A DNA stretch of 8,890 nucleotides from contig WQZK01000064.1 of assembly GCA_009780765.1 (NCBI GenBank), positions 1 to 8,890 of the forward strand, written 5' to 3'. The number at the start of each line of letters is the position of its first letter. The stretch's first letter is position 1. The notes under the pieces were generated by a model that searched no databases, was not told where the DNA came from, and saw nothing but the letters and a program-made list of their open reading frames with translations. This DNA is from Defluviitaleaceae bacterium (lineage in GTDB: Bacteria > Bacillota > Clostridia > Lachnospirales > UBA5962). Below are positions 1-4,328 of this stretch, piece after piece. The position numbers and the translations under genes are program-made.

Positions 1-45
1 AATAGGCAATGGCATTACAATTATAGGCTTCTTTGTTTTTCTCAT
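1..45 (-). CDS. Short peptide gene, second tandem copy, cut by window edge
   Basis: Only the first 15 codons are in the window; the gene runs off the left edge with no stop. The start is ATG at 45, preceded by AGGAG (about 53-57) at 8 nt. The visible peptide is MRKTKKPIIVMPLPI, which differs from the upstream complete copy (142-240) by one residue, Val for Ile at position 10. The homology extends into the 5' leader, so the whole unit including its ribosome binding site was duplicated. No promoter of its own is apparent, so it is probably co-transcribed from the promoter at 290-318. The function is unknown; what it shows is a basic N-terminus followed by a Pro-interrupted hydrophobic stretch. 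Confidence 0.6.
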   Translation of the reverse strand, partial: MRKTKKPIIVMPLPI

Positions 46-78
46 AAAAGTCGCTCCTAATTCTATATTTTGTTTTTT

Positions 79-115
79 GCATGGATTGCTTCGTCGCTTC
101 GCTCCTCGCAATGAC
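79..115. repeat. Palindromic interspersed repeat unit 1
   Basis: Read on the minus strand it starts GTCATTGCGAGG and ends GAAGCAATCCATGC. ATTGC (85-89 on the plus strand) pairs with GCAAT (108-112), enclosing an inner GC-rich segment. It lies between the two tandem peptide genes. It shares its ends with the units at 437-457, 486-541 and 685-720. Confidence 0.75.
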
Positions 116-141
116 GGAGAGAGAAGTGTGTTTTATTAATA

Positions 142-240
142 CTAGTCACCGTCATCAGGAGGCCATTCTCCACCGGGATCTCCACTAAACGGCATAATAG
201 GCAATGGCATTATAATTATAGGCTTTTTTGTTTTCCTCAT
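142..240 (-). CDS. Hypothetical 32-residue peptide, first copy of a tandem pair
   Basis: A complete small gene with ATG at 240 and TAG at 142-144. AGGAG lies 9 nt before the start and an extended -10 promoter lies at 290-318. The peptide has three parts: a basic start (MRKTKK), a hydrophobic Pro-broken stretch (PIIIMPLPIMPF), and an acidic Gly/Pro tail (SGDPGGEWPPDDGD). There is no Cys, so an AgrD-type thiolactone or a lanthipeptide is unlikely. The hydrophobic part is short and contains three prolines, so it is not a classical signal peptide. A near-identical second copy lies just downstream (1-45). Conservation of the coding frame, the promoter and the ribosome binding site argue for real expression. 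It might be a signalling or modified-peptide precursor, but that is speculation; I do not recognise the family. Confidence 0.6.
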   Translation of the reverse strand: MRKTKKPIIIMPLPIMPFSGDPGGEWPPDDGD

Positions 241-289
241 ATAAAATCGCTCCTACTCTATATTTTATTTCTTATAACTCACTGCTTAA

Positions 290-318
290 AGTATATCATA
301 CGCCTTTACAAGATGCAA
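290..318 (-). promoter_or_regulatory. SigA-type extended -10 promoter for the peptide genes
   Basis: On the minus strand there is TTGCAT (313-318), a 17-nt spacer, then TATACT (290-295), with TG one base before the -10 hexamer (extended -10). Transcription would begin near 283, giving a leader of about 43 nt before the ATG at 240. Confidence 0.7.
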
Positions 319-376
319 GCTTTTTCTGCAAATTTCCCCATATTTTTTAGAAATGTATATATAGCCAACTTCAGTC

Positions 377-405
377 GTCATGGCGGCCTCCGAGCCGCCA
401 TCCCA
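377..405. repeat. GC-rich hairpin repeat (GTCAT...ATCCCA type)
   Basis: ATGGCGGC (380-387) and GCCGCCAT (394-401) form a perfect 8-bp stem with a 6-nt loop. The flanks GTCAT and ATCCC resemble those of the ATTGC/GCAAT units nearby, so this may be a related REP-like family. There is no T-run, so it is not a typical intrinsic terminator. Confidence 0.6.
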
Positions 406-436
406 TCTGTATGTTCATCAATTAGCTCCACTTGAG

Positions 437-457
437 ATTGCGAGGCAAAGCCGCAAT
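437..457. repeat. Palindromic interspersed repeat unit 2 (minimal)
   Basis: ATTGC (437-441) pairs with GCAAT (453-457), enclosing GA and an inner GGC-AAA-GCC hairpin. It has the same outer stem as the other units with a different inner hairpin. It is shorter and lacks the GTCA end. Confidence 0.6.
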
Positions 458-485
458 AGAGTGGTAGCAAAACGAGCCTCTGATT

Positions 486-541
486 GTCATTGCGAGGGTA
501 CTAGTCATTATGAGATTAGTACATGTTGCACCCGAAGCAAT
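486..541. repeat. Palindromic interspersed repeat unit 3 (nested hairpin)
   Basis: Nested pairing is visible: ATTGC (489-493) with GCAAT (537-541), GGGT (496-499) with ACCC (530-533), and inner GTACTA (498-503) with TAGTAC (517-522); the last two overlap slightly and would be alternatives. It is the left end of the MITE-like element. Confidence 0.6.
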
Positions 542-557
542 CTCTAGTGGTTTTGCT

Positions 558-652
558 GTGCCTTGGCACTTTCGCTTTGCGAAAGCGGTCTTTGACCGGT
601 TTTCCGCAGGAAAACTGCTTGGACTGGCTTCGCCACTCTGCCGAAGGCAGAG
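558..652. repeat. Array of nearly contiguous short hairpins
   Basis: Perfect stems follow one another: GTGC-CTTG-GCAC (558-569), CTTTCGC-TTT-GCGAAAG (569-585), CGGTC-TTT-GACCG (586-598), GTTTTCC-GCA-GGAAAAC (599-615), a 9-nt gap, TGGC-TTC-GCCA (625-635) and CTCTGCC-GAA-GGCAGAG (636-652). All but the first have 3-nt loops, and several abut with no spacer. The hairpins differ in sequence, so this is not a simple tandem repeat. Confidence 0.75.
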
Positions 653-684
653 CACAAAGGTAAACGCCAATAAAATACAAAAAG

Positions 685-720
685 CATGGATTGCCACGCC
701 TCTTCGAGGCTCGCAATGAC
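685..720. repeat. Palindromic interspersed repeat unit 4
   Basis: On the minus strand it reads GTCATTGCGAG, then GCCTC-GAA-GAGGC, then GTGGCAATCCATGC. The outer ATTGC/GCAAT stem encloses a perfect 5-bp inner hairpin. It forms the right end of the MITE-like element. Confidence 0.7.
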
Positions 721-863
721 AATATCCGAGTTATTTCTAATTTCAGTACAAGTCTAATGGCGAACAGAAGTGTATCTCTTTTTCGTTTTGCTACTACTCT
801 TTTGACGATATAATTAACTCATTGTTTTCCCATAAACTAGAAAACACAAATAACAAAACTTTC

Positions 864-1250
864 TTATTTCCTATTATTAAAGTTAATTCCTAAAACTCCG
901 CCAAGTCCTCCACTTGCAATAGACAATACTATTAAAGTAAGCGTTCTTGAATCAAACGTTGCTGCTCTTTGTATCCAAATCATAATACAAATTAGTATTA
1001 AAGCATAAAAAACACCCGCAATCATGCCCCAAAGCCAGCCACGGTTTTTTGCACCTTTTGCCGCATCAAACCCCGCTACAATTGCCGCTGCTATGCTTGT
1101 AATCGTAACAATTAAAGATATGTTGTTTTCTGTCATGTTTGTGTATGTAAGAAGCATTGCGTAGCCAATAAACACAACAGCAGTTATGGCATATGCAATT
1201 AATATTCCTGTTATCAGGTTAGAAACTTGTGATTTTTGTTCGTTTTTCAA
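864..1250 (-). CDS. TIGR04086 family membrane protein
   Basis: A 128-residue integral membrane protein of unknown function. Four hydrophobic segments are visible at about residues 12-35, 43-63, 72-94 and 104-122, with a basic loop containing KGAKNRGW between the second and third. The length, the four-helix plan and the Gly-rich last helix (IASGGLGGVLG) fit the TIGR04086 (YrzE-like) family of Firmicutes. The start is TTG at 1248-1250, chosen because AGGAGG (1259-1264) lies 8 nt upstream and no ATG is available there. The gene follows the 49-residue peptide gene across a terminator (1297-1324). A TATAAT-like string just before the ribosome binding site is too close to act as a normal promoter, so how it is transcribed is unclear. 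Confidence 0.75.
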   Translation of the reverse strand: MKNEQKSQVSNLITGILIAYAITAVVFIGYAMLLTYTNMTENNISLIVTITSIAAAIVAGFDAAKGAKNRGWLWGMIAGVFYALILICIMIWIQRAATFDSRTLTLIVLSIASGGLGGVLGINFNNRK

Positions 1251-1296
1251 GTTGTTTTCCTCCTATATTATTATATATAATTTGTTTATATATATT

Positions 1297-1324
1297 AAAA
1301 AAAGACTAGGTTTATACCTAGCCT
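1297..1324 (-). terminator. Rho-independent terminator after the 49-residue peptide gene
   Basis: On the minus strand AGGCTAGGT (1316-1324) pairs with ACCTAGTCT (1303-1311) around a 4-nt loop, with one G-T pair, followed by a run of seven T (1297-1303). It lies 15 nt past the stop of the peptide gene. Confidence 0.85.
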
Positions 1325-1338
1325 TTCGCCTATGTTGA

Positions 1339-1488
1339 TTATCCTAACATAGACATCATCAAAATTAAAAATAACATATTATCTTTTCCGCCGCCCATGC
1401 CACCAAAAAGATTTGGGAAAAGCATAAGCATCATTAAAAGCATAGAGTTGTCTTGTGCTGGTGGTGCAAAGTTGTGACCATGATTCAT
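1339..1488 (-). CDS. Hypothetical 49-residue Met/Gly-rich hydrophobic peptide
   Basis: A small gene with ATG at 1488 and TAA at 1339-1341. A perfect AGGAGG lies 8 nt upstream, and a strong terminator follows 15 nt after the stop, so it is very likely expressed. The product has a polar start (MNHGHNFAPPAQDN), a Met/Leu run (residues 16-24), PNLFGGMGGGKDN, and a second Met/Leu run (38-48). Ten of 49 residues are Met. The two halves look like an imperfect internal duplication (QDNSMLLMMLML against KDNMLFLILMM). It lies 99 nt after spoIIR on the same strand and could share its transcript or have its own promoter; I could not define one. Possible roles include a membrane-associated or spore-layer peptide, but nothing here proves either. 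I do not recognise the family. Confidence 0.7.
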   Translation of the reverse strand: MNHGHNFAPPAQDNSMLLMMLMLFPNLFGGMGGGKDNMLFLILMMSMLG

Positions 1489-1587
1489 GTTAGTATCCTC
1501 CTAGATTGTGGAAAAGTCTTGCGACCTTGTTATACTACATATTATGAACCTTGGTTTATTTGTTGCCTGTCTATAGTAATTTACTTT

Positions 1588-2280
1588 TTACCTTAGTACA
1601 ACAGAATTATTAGAAGCATGCCTGCGATTTTGCCACCACTCAACAATTCTAAATCTTACTTCTACCGCAACATCTTCAGATGATGTTAAAAGCTTAAATT
1701 CTTCTGCTGTTAAAGTTTCTTCAAGCTCTGCAAGAGCCTCATCTGAAATTACGCCCCTTGTAATATCCACAAAGCATAGTGGCGGAAACATCACGCACCA
1801 CCAGTTATCGCCTACTCCTTCACCAACAACTATTTTCAGGGTTTCGTATTCGCCCGCTGGAAGTCTTATATTTTCATATTCAACAGTTGGAAACACGCTT
1901 CTTCCTAGGCTAACTGCTACAGAATAGTTTCGCCCCGCAAGCTTTATGGTTTCTTCCGCAACGGCTTGTATTCCATTCATATTTTCTAAAATTATGCTTC
2001 TAGTTTCTGCTATGTTTTCAGATGTGTTGAGTATACCTTCGTATTCTGCTAACACTGCATCTCTAATTTTTAGCTTAAGCTCTTGGTCAGCTTCCAAATT
2101 ACTGTTCGCTAAAACGTGAAAACGTATAACCTTTTCCGCTATACTTTGCTGGATTCTATCTGAGTAGATTTTTGTAGATACGGCAACCCCTAAGGTAATT
2201 ACAAATCCCATAGCTAATGAAAATAGTATAATTCTTTTGTCTGCTCTAAGTAAGTTTTTAAATTTTTGTAATATGTTCAT
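1588..2280 (-). CDS. spoIIR: Stage II sporulation protein R
   Basis: SpoIIR is the forespore-made signalling protein that crosses into the intermembrane space and triggers SpoIIGA to process pro-sigma-E in the mother cell. This 230-residue product has a membrane or signal segment at about residues 17-36, then the family hallmarks IRFHVLANSNLEADQ (52-66) with LKLKIRDAVL (68-77), and GEGVGDNWWCVMFPPLCF (153-170). The start is ATG at 2280 because GGAGG lies 8 nt upstream and the hydrophobic segment then sits at the usual place. The frame stays open 67 codons further upstream, but that part overlaps the DUF4364 gene and has no family features. A sigma-F-like promoter precedes it at 2319-2348, agreeing with forespore control in Bacillus subtilis. 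It is followed by the 49-residue peptide gene. Confidence 0.95.
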   Translation of the reverse strand: MNILQKFKNLLRADKRIILFSLAMGFVITLGVAVSTKIYSDRIQQSIAEKVIRFHVLANSNLEADQELKLKIRDAVLAEYEGILNTSENIAETRSIILENMNGIQAVAEETIKLAGRNYSVAVSLGRSVFPTVEYENIRLPAGEYETLKIVVGEGVGDNWWCVMFPPLCFVDITRGVISDEALAELEETLTAEEFKLLTSSEDVAVEVRFRIVEWWQNRRHASNNSVVLR

Positions 2281-2302
2281 AAAAATAGCCTCCGATAAAA
2301 AT

Positions 2303-2322
2303 AATGTATTTACAAATACATT
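2303..2322. promoter_or_regulatory. Palindrome at the presumed spoIIR transcription start
   Basis: AATGTATTT (2303-2311) and AAATACATT (2314-2322) are perfect 9-bp arms around two bases. The palindrome overlaps the sigma-F-like -10 and the predicted start site. On the minus strand it is followed by ATTTTTAT, so it could be an AT-rich weak terminator for the DUF4364 gene, a 5' mRNA hairpin or an operator. Confidence 0.5.
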
Positions 2323-2348
2323 GTTTCCATCAAAAGCCATCTGTATAC
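2319..2348 (-). promoter_or_regulatory. Candidate sigma-F promoter of spoIIR
   Basis: On the minus strand GTATA (2344-2348), a 15-nt spacer, then GGAAACAATG (2319-2328). Against the B. subtilis sigma-F consensus as I recall it (GywTA, N15, GgnrAnAnTw), the -35 matches fully and the -10 misses only the last base. Transcription would start near 2312, about 32 nt before the spoIIR ATG. Confidence 0.55.
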
Positions 2349-2356
2349 ATATCATT

Positions 2357-2905
2357 TTATTCTTCAATCTCTTCTTTTTTCTCGGGCTTGGTAATAAGCG
2401 TTGAAAGTATGTCGCCATAAAGTGTTGCGAGGTTTTGCTTCCAATTGCTACATATAAGCTTTGCATGTTCACGAGAAACAACAGAAATGTTAATTTCCAT
2501 CATCATTTTTTCATCTTCATAAAGGCCGCATTTAACAATAAAGTCTCCCGTATTGGTGTCTTTAAAGTAATTTGCACTTGTTTCGTAATCTCTTTTAATA
2601 CTTCTGCGGTTCTCTAGAATAAAATTATTAATTTTATTTTTAAGATGTAGTGGTATATGAGTTTCAAAAAGTTCTAAAGTTTGCTGACCTTGCTCGGTTA
2701 AGGTGTGCCTTGTTGTGTTGTTTTCTGTTGCGGTTTCAAGATAATCGCTTTCTATCATCTCACCAAGACATTCTTGTAGCTCAAAATAGTTCATAATACT
2801 CTCACCAAGGGCAAATTGTGAGATTTGTGAGTGAGACAACGGAATATCAATTTTATCAATCAAATAAAGCAAAATAAGCTTATTTTCAACCTGTTTGTTT
2901 TCCAA
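2357..2905 (-). CDS. DUF4364 family protein, predicted winged-helix regulator
   Basis: A 182-residue soluble protein matching the DUF4364 pattern of Clostridia: NKLILLYLIDKIDIPLSHSQI near the N-terminus, a winged-helix-like region (about residues 8-75) including YFELQECLGEMIESDYL and TLTEQGQQTLELF, then a beta-rich C-terminal half (about 115-150) ending in a highly charged Lys/Glu tail. A DNA-binding role is inferred from the fold type; no target is known. The start is TTG at 2903-2905, set by GGAGGAG 7 nt upstream inside the preceding gene. The stop of the radical SAM gene (2906-2908) directly abuts this TTG, so the two are probably translationally coupled. Confidence 0.8.
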   Translation of the reverse strand: MENKQVENKLILLYLIDKIDIPLSHSQISQFALGESIMNYFELQECLGEMIESDYLETATENNTTRHTLTEQGQQTLELFETHIPLHLKNKINNFILENRRSIKRDYETSANYFKDTNTGDFIVKCGLYEDEKMMMEINISVVSREHAKLICSNWKQNLATLYGDILSTLITKPEKKEEIEE

Positions 2906-3826
2906 TTAACTGCTCCTCCATTTCCCTTGATACGAGTTTCTCTTTTTAAACTCTTCATCAATTGCATTTAATATATGAAACTTTTTTATTGTGTACATAG
3001 GAGCTAGAAGCTCGTCCCTTTTCGCATCGCCCGTAAGCCTATGAATTACAACATCTTTCGGCACTTTTTCAATTATATCAATAACCAAATTTATATATTC
3101 TTCAAATTCTAACGTCATAAACTCTCCACTTTCATACATATCACCCAAAACAGTGTTTTTCAAAATATACAAAAGATGAAGTTTTATGCCGTTTGTGCCT
3201 GCGTTTATGGCATAATCTACTGTATTTTTCATGTCTTCTGGTGTTTCATGAGGAAGCCCCAAAATAACGTGTGTTACAACATTTGCACCAATATTTTTTA
3301 AATTTTTAACGGCTTCTAAATAAACGTCGTTTTCATAACAACGATTTATAAATTTTATGCTTTTTTCGTTACTTGTTTGAAAACCAAGCTCTACCATTAA
3401 AAATGTTTTTTTAGATATTTCTTCTAAAAGATTTAGCACATCTTTATCTAAACAATCGGGCCTAGTCGCTATAGAAATTCCAACAATTTCAGGAAGATTT
3501 AAAACCTCTTCGTATTTTTTTCTTAGGTTTTCCACAGTGTCATAAGTGTTTGTGTAAGCTTGAAAATAAGGCATGTACTTTGCATTTTTCCATTTGCTGC
3601 TTATAAACTCTTTATATTTTTCAAACTGCTCGGTGATAGAAAGCTTACTAAATGCAAACTCCGAAGAACCTTCTTTGCTGCAAAAAATACAGCCCTTTGA
3701 AGACAAGCTTCCATCCCTATTAGGGCAAGTAAATCCGCCATCTATAGAAATTTTTATAACCTTACAACCAAACTTATTTTTAAAAAAATGATTAAGCGAA
3801 TGAAAACTTTTACCTCCAAATTTCAT
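2906..3826 (-). CDS. TIGR01212 family radical SAM protein (YhcC-like)
   Basis: A 306-residue radical SAM enzyme of unknown substrate. The iron-sulfur cluster motif is C34-x11-C46-x2-C49 within GGFTCPNRDGS and GCIFC. Other family signatures are YFQAYTNTYD (87-96), ISIATRPDCL (117-126), ELGFQTSNEKSIKFINR (146-162), HVILGLPHETPEDM (186-199) and HRLTGDAKRDELLAP (262-276). The length is normal for the family and the N-terminus (FGGKSFHSLNHFFKNKFG) matches the usual beginning, which supports ATG at 3826 although only a weak GGTGA lies before it. In Firmicutes a homologue has been linked to tRNA modification, but I cannot assign the reaction here. It is coupled to the DUF4364 gene and lies 86 nt after rpsT, past a terminator. 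Confidence 0.9.
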   Translation of the reverse strand: MKFGGKSFHSLNHFFKNKFGCKVIKISIDGGFTCPNRDGSLSSKGCIFCSKEGSSEFAFSKLSITEQFEKYKEFISSKWKNAKYMPYFQAYTNTYDTVENLRKKYEEVLNLPEIVGISIATRPDCLDKDVLNLLEEISKKTFLMVELGFQTSNEKSIKFINRCYENDVYLEAVKNLKNIGANVVTHVILGLPHETPEDMKNTVDYAINAGTNGIKLHLLYILKNTVLGDMYESGEFMTLEFEEYINLVIDIIEKVPKDVVIHRLTGDAKRDELLAPMYTIKKFHILNAIDEEFKKRNSYQGKWRSS

Positions 3827-3857
3827 ACAATCACCAGCAATTAAAATTTTTACGTAT

Positions 3858-3889
3858 AAAAAGCAGCCCTATAAATTATTATACGGCTG
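3858..3889 (-). terminator. Rho-independent terminator after rpsT
   Basis: On the minus strand CAGCC-G-TATAA (3879-3889) pairs with TTATA-G-GGCTG (3864-3874) around a 4-nt loop, with one G-G mismatch, followed by C and five T (3858-3862). It begins 24 nt past the rpsT stop. Confidence 0.75.
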
Positions 3890-3912
3890 ATATTTATGTT
3901 AAGTAGCACTTA

Positions 3913-4179
3913 TTAAGCACTCATTTTATTAACCATTTTTGTAAGCCTTGATTTTTTTCTAGCAGCATTGTTTTTGTGTAAAACACCTTTAGAGCAAGCC
4001 TTGTCAATAGTTTTGTTAGCGTTTCTAAGTGCAGTAGTTGCTGCCGCTTTGTCGCCCGCTTCTGTTGCTACAAATACTTTTTTAATTTCAGTTCTTGTTT
4101 TTGATTTAATCATTTTGTTTCTAAGAGTTTTGCGAGCAATAACTTTAATTCTTTTTTTAGCCGATTTAATGTTAGCCAA
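3913..4179 (-). CDS. rpsT: 30S ribosomal protein S20, UUG start
   Basis: S20 is a primary 16S rRNA-binding protein of the small subunit. The product is 88 residues, the normal length, and highly basic. It begins ANIKSAKKRIK and contains RNKMIKSKTRTEIKKV, followed by the conserved KGVLHKNNAARKKSRL near the C-terminus. The start is TTG at 4177-4179: this gives the canonical MANIKSAKKR start and places GGAGG (4188-4192) 8 nt upstream. A GTG in frame at 4186-4188 lies inside the Shine-Dalgarno sequence and cannot be the start. A strong SigA promoter lies at 4264-4292, with about 78 nt of leader. E. coli rpsT also starts with UUG, where the codon is part of S20 autoregulation; whether that holds here is untested. 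Confidence 0.95.
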   Translation of the reverse strand: MANIKSAKKRIKVIARKTLRNKMIKSKTRTEIKKVFVATEAGDKAAATTALRNANKTIDKACSKGVLHKNNAARKKSRLTKMVNKMSA

Positions 4180-4225
4180 TCTTTTCACCTCCGCTTTTTA
4201 AAACATTATATAAATCCCCAATATC

Positions 4226-4255
4226 TTCGTAGAAATATCACGGTAAATTTACGAA
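4226..4255 (-). promoter_or_regulatory. Inverted repeats in the rpsT leader
   Basis: TTCGTA (4226-4231) and TACGAA (4250-4255) are 6-bp inverted repeats in the first half of the predicted S20 mRNA leader. A separate 10-bp palindrome GTAAATTTAC (4242-4251) overlaps the second arm. They could form a leader hairpin. They do not match any known leader that I recognise. Confidence 0.35.
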
Positions 4256-4263
4256 CATAAATT

Positions 4264-4292
4264 ATTATATATCAAAATCCACAAGAAGTCAA
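4264..4292 (-). promoter_or_regulatory. SigA promoter of rpsT
   Basis: On the minus strand TTGACT (4287-4292), a 17-nt spacer, then a perfect TATAAT (4264-4269). Transcription would start near 4257. It is the strongest vegetative promoter in the window, as expected for a ribosomal protein gene. Confidence 0.9.
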
Positions 4293-4305
4293 TCAAAACT
4301 TGATT
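4291..4305. promoter_or_regulatory. Inverted repeat spanning both divergent -35 boxes
   Basis: AATCAA (4291-4296) and TTGATT (4300-4305) are perfect 6-bp arms around AAC. The left arm touches the rpsT -35 and the right arm is the serS -35. It could be a shared regulator site or simply the outcome of two back-to-back -35 boxes. Confidence 0.35.
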
Positions 4306-4328
4306 TTATTTTTAAAAAATGTTAAAAT
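4300..4328 (+). promoter_or_regulatory. Candidate SigA promoter of the serS operon
   Basis: TTGATT (4300-4305), a 17-nt spacer, then TAAAAT (4323-4328). Transcription would start near 4335, leaving a leader of about 27 nt before the serS ATG. A small hairpin TAGTAA-ATA-TTACTA (4334-4348) sits at that start, just before GGAGG. There is no room for a T-box leader. Confidence 0.65.

Larger units (their letters stand above)
1..271. repeat. Direct repeat carrying the peptide gene start and leader
   Basis: Positions 1-76 and 196-271 are near-identical direct repeats with about ten scattered differences. Each holds the 5' leader, the ribosome binding site and the first 15 codons of the 32-residue peptide gene. 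The left copy continues beyond the window. A palindromic repeat unit (79-115) sits between the two genes. Confidence 0.8.
483..723. mobile_element. MITE-like element with 14-bp perfect terminal inverted repeats
   Basis: ATTGTCATTGCGAG (483-496) is repeated as its exact reverse complement at 710-723, bounding 241 bp that codes for no recognisable protein. Each end is itself a palindromic unit: the left is 486-541, and the right is 685-720 with an inner GCCTC-GAA-GAGGC hairpin. The interior 558-652 is an array of short hairpins. No clear target-site duplication flanks the ends (ctg left, atc right), so transposition is inferred from architecture only. It could instead be two repeat units flanking a structured RNA or DNA segment. 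Confidence 0.5.
241..863. other. Intergenic region rich in repeats, no convincing gene
   Basis: This 620-bp stretch holds the peptide-gene promoter (290-318), a GC-rich hairpin (377-405), a small palindromic unit (437-457) and a MITE-like element (483-723). The remaining 724-863 shows only AT-rich sequence with no supported gene. The open frames of 60-90 codons at about 420-720 on both strands lie within the repeats, lack ribosome binding sites and are best read as chance frames. Confidence 0.7.

Noticed and set aside
142..240. AgrD-like or lanthipeptide precursor
   Set aside because: The 32-residue peptide has no Cys and only one Ser and one Thr, so thiolactone or lanthionine chemistry is not supported.
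486..720. CRISPR array
   Set aside because: Repeats are palindromic and differ inside, spacing is irregular and there is no identical repeat/spacer alternation or cas gene.
422..722. Open frames of 68-91 codons on both strands (422-697 minus, 510-719 plus, 516-722 minus)
   Set aside because: They lie across the palindromic repeats and the hairpin array, overlap each other, lack ribosome binding sites and give low-complexity products without family features.
755..811. Short plus-strand frame beginning ATGGCGAACAG
   Set aside because: Only 18 codons, no ribosome binding site and no promoter; probably chance.
819..850. Possible terminator of the TIGR04086 gene (GTTTTC...GAAAAC)
   Set aside because: Six-bp AT-rich stem, 10-nt loop and no T-run on the minus strand; too weak to call.
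1489..1587. Promoter for the 49-residue peptide gene
   Set aside because: TATAAC and CATAAT-like strings are present on the minus strand, but no properly spaced -35 for SigA, sigma-E, sigma-G or sigma-K could be matched.
2281..2481. 67-codon N-terminal extension of spoIIR
   Set aside because: It overlaps the DUF4364 gene, lacks a ribosome binding site at its first ATG and would precede the conserved membrane segment; GGAGG before ATG 2280 marks the true start.
4180..4188. GTG start for rpsT at 4188
   Set aside because: The GTG is part of the Shine-Dalgarno GGAGGTGA; the TTG at 4179 gives the canonical S20 N-terminus.
3968..4201. Hydrophobic 77-codon plus-strand frame opposite rpsT
   Set aside because: It is the antisense of the Lys/Arg/Ala-rich rpsT codons, which gives artificial hydrophobic residues; there is no ribosome binding site.
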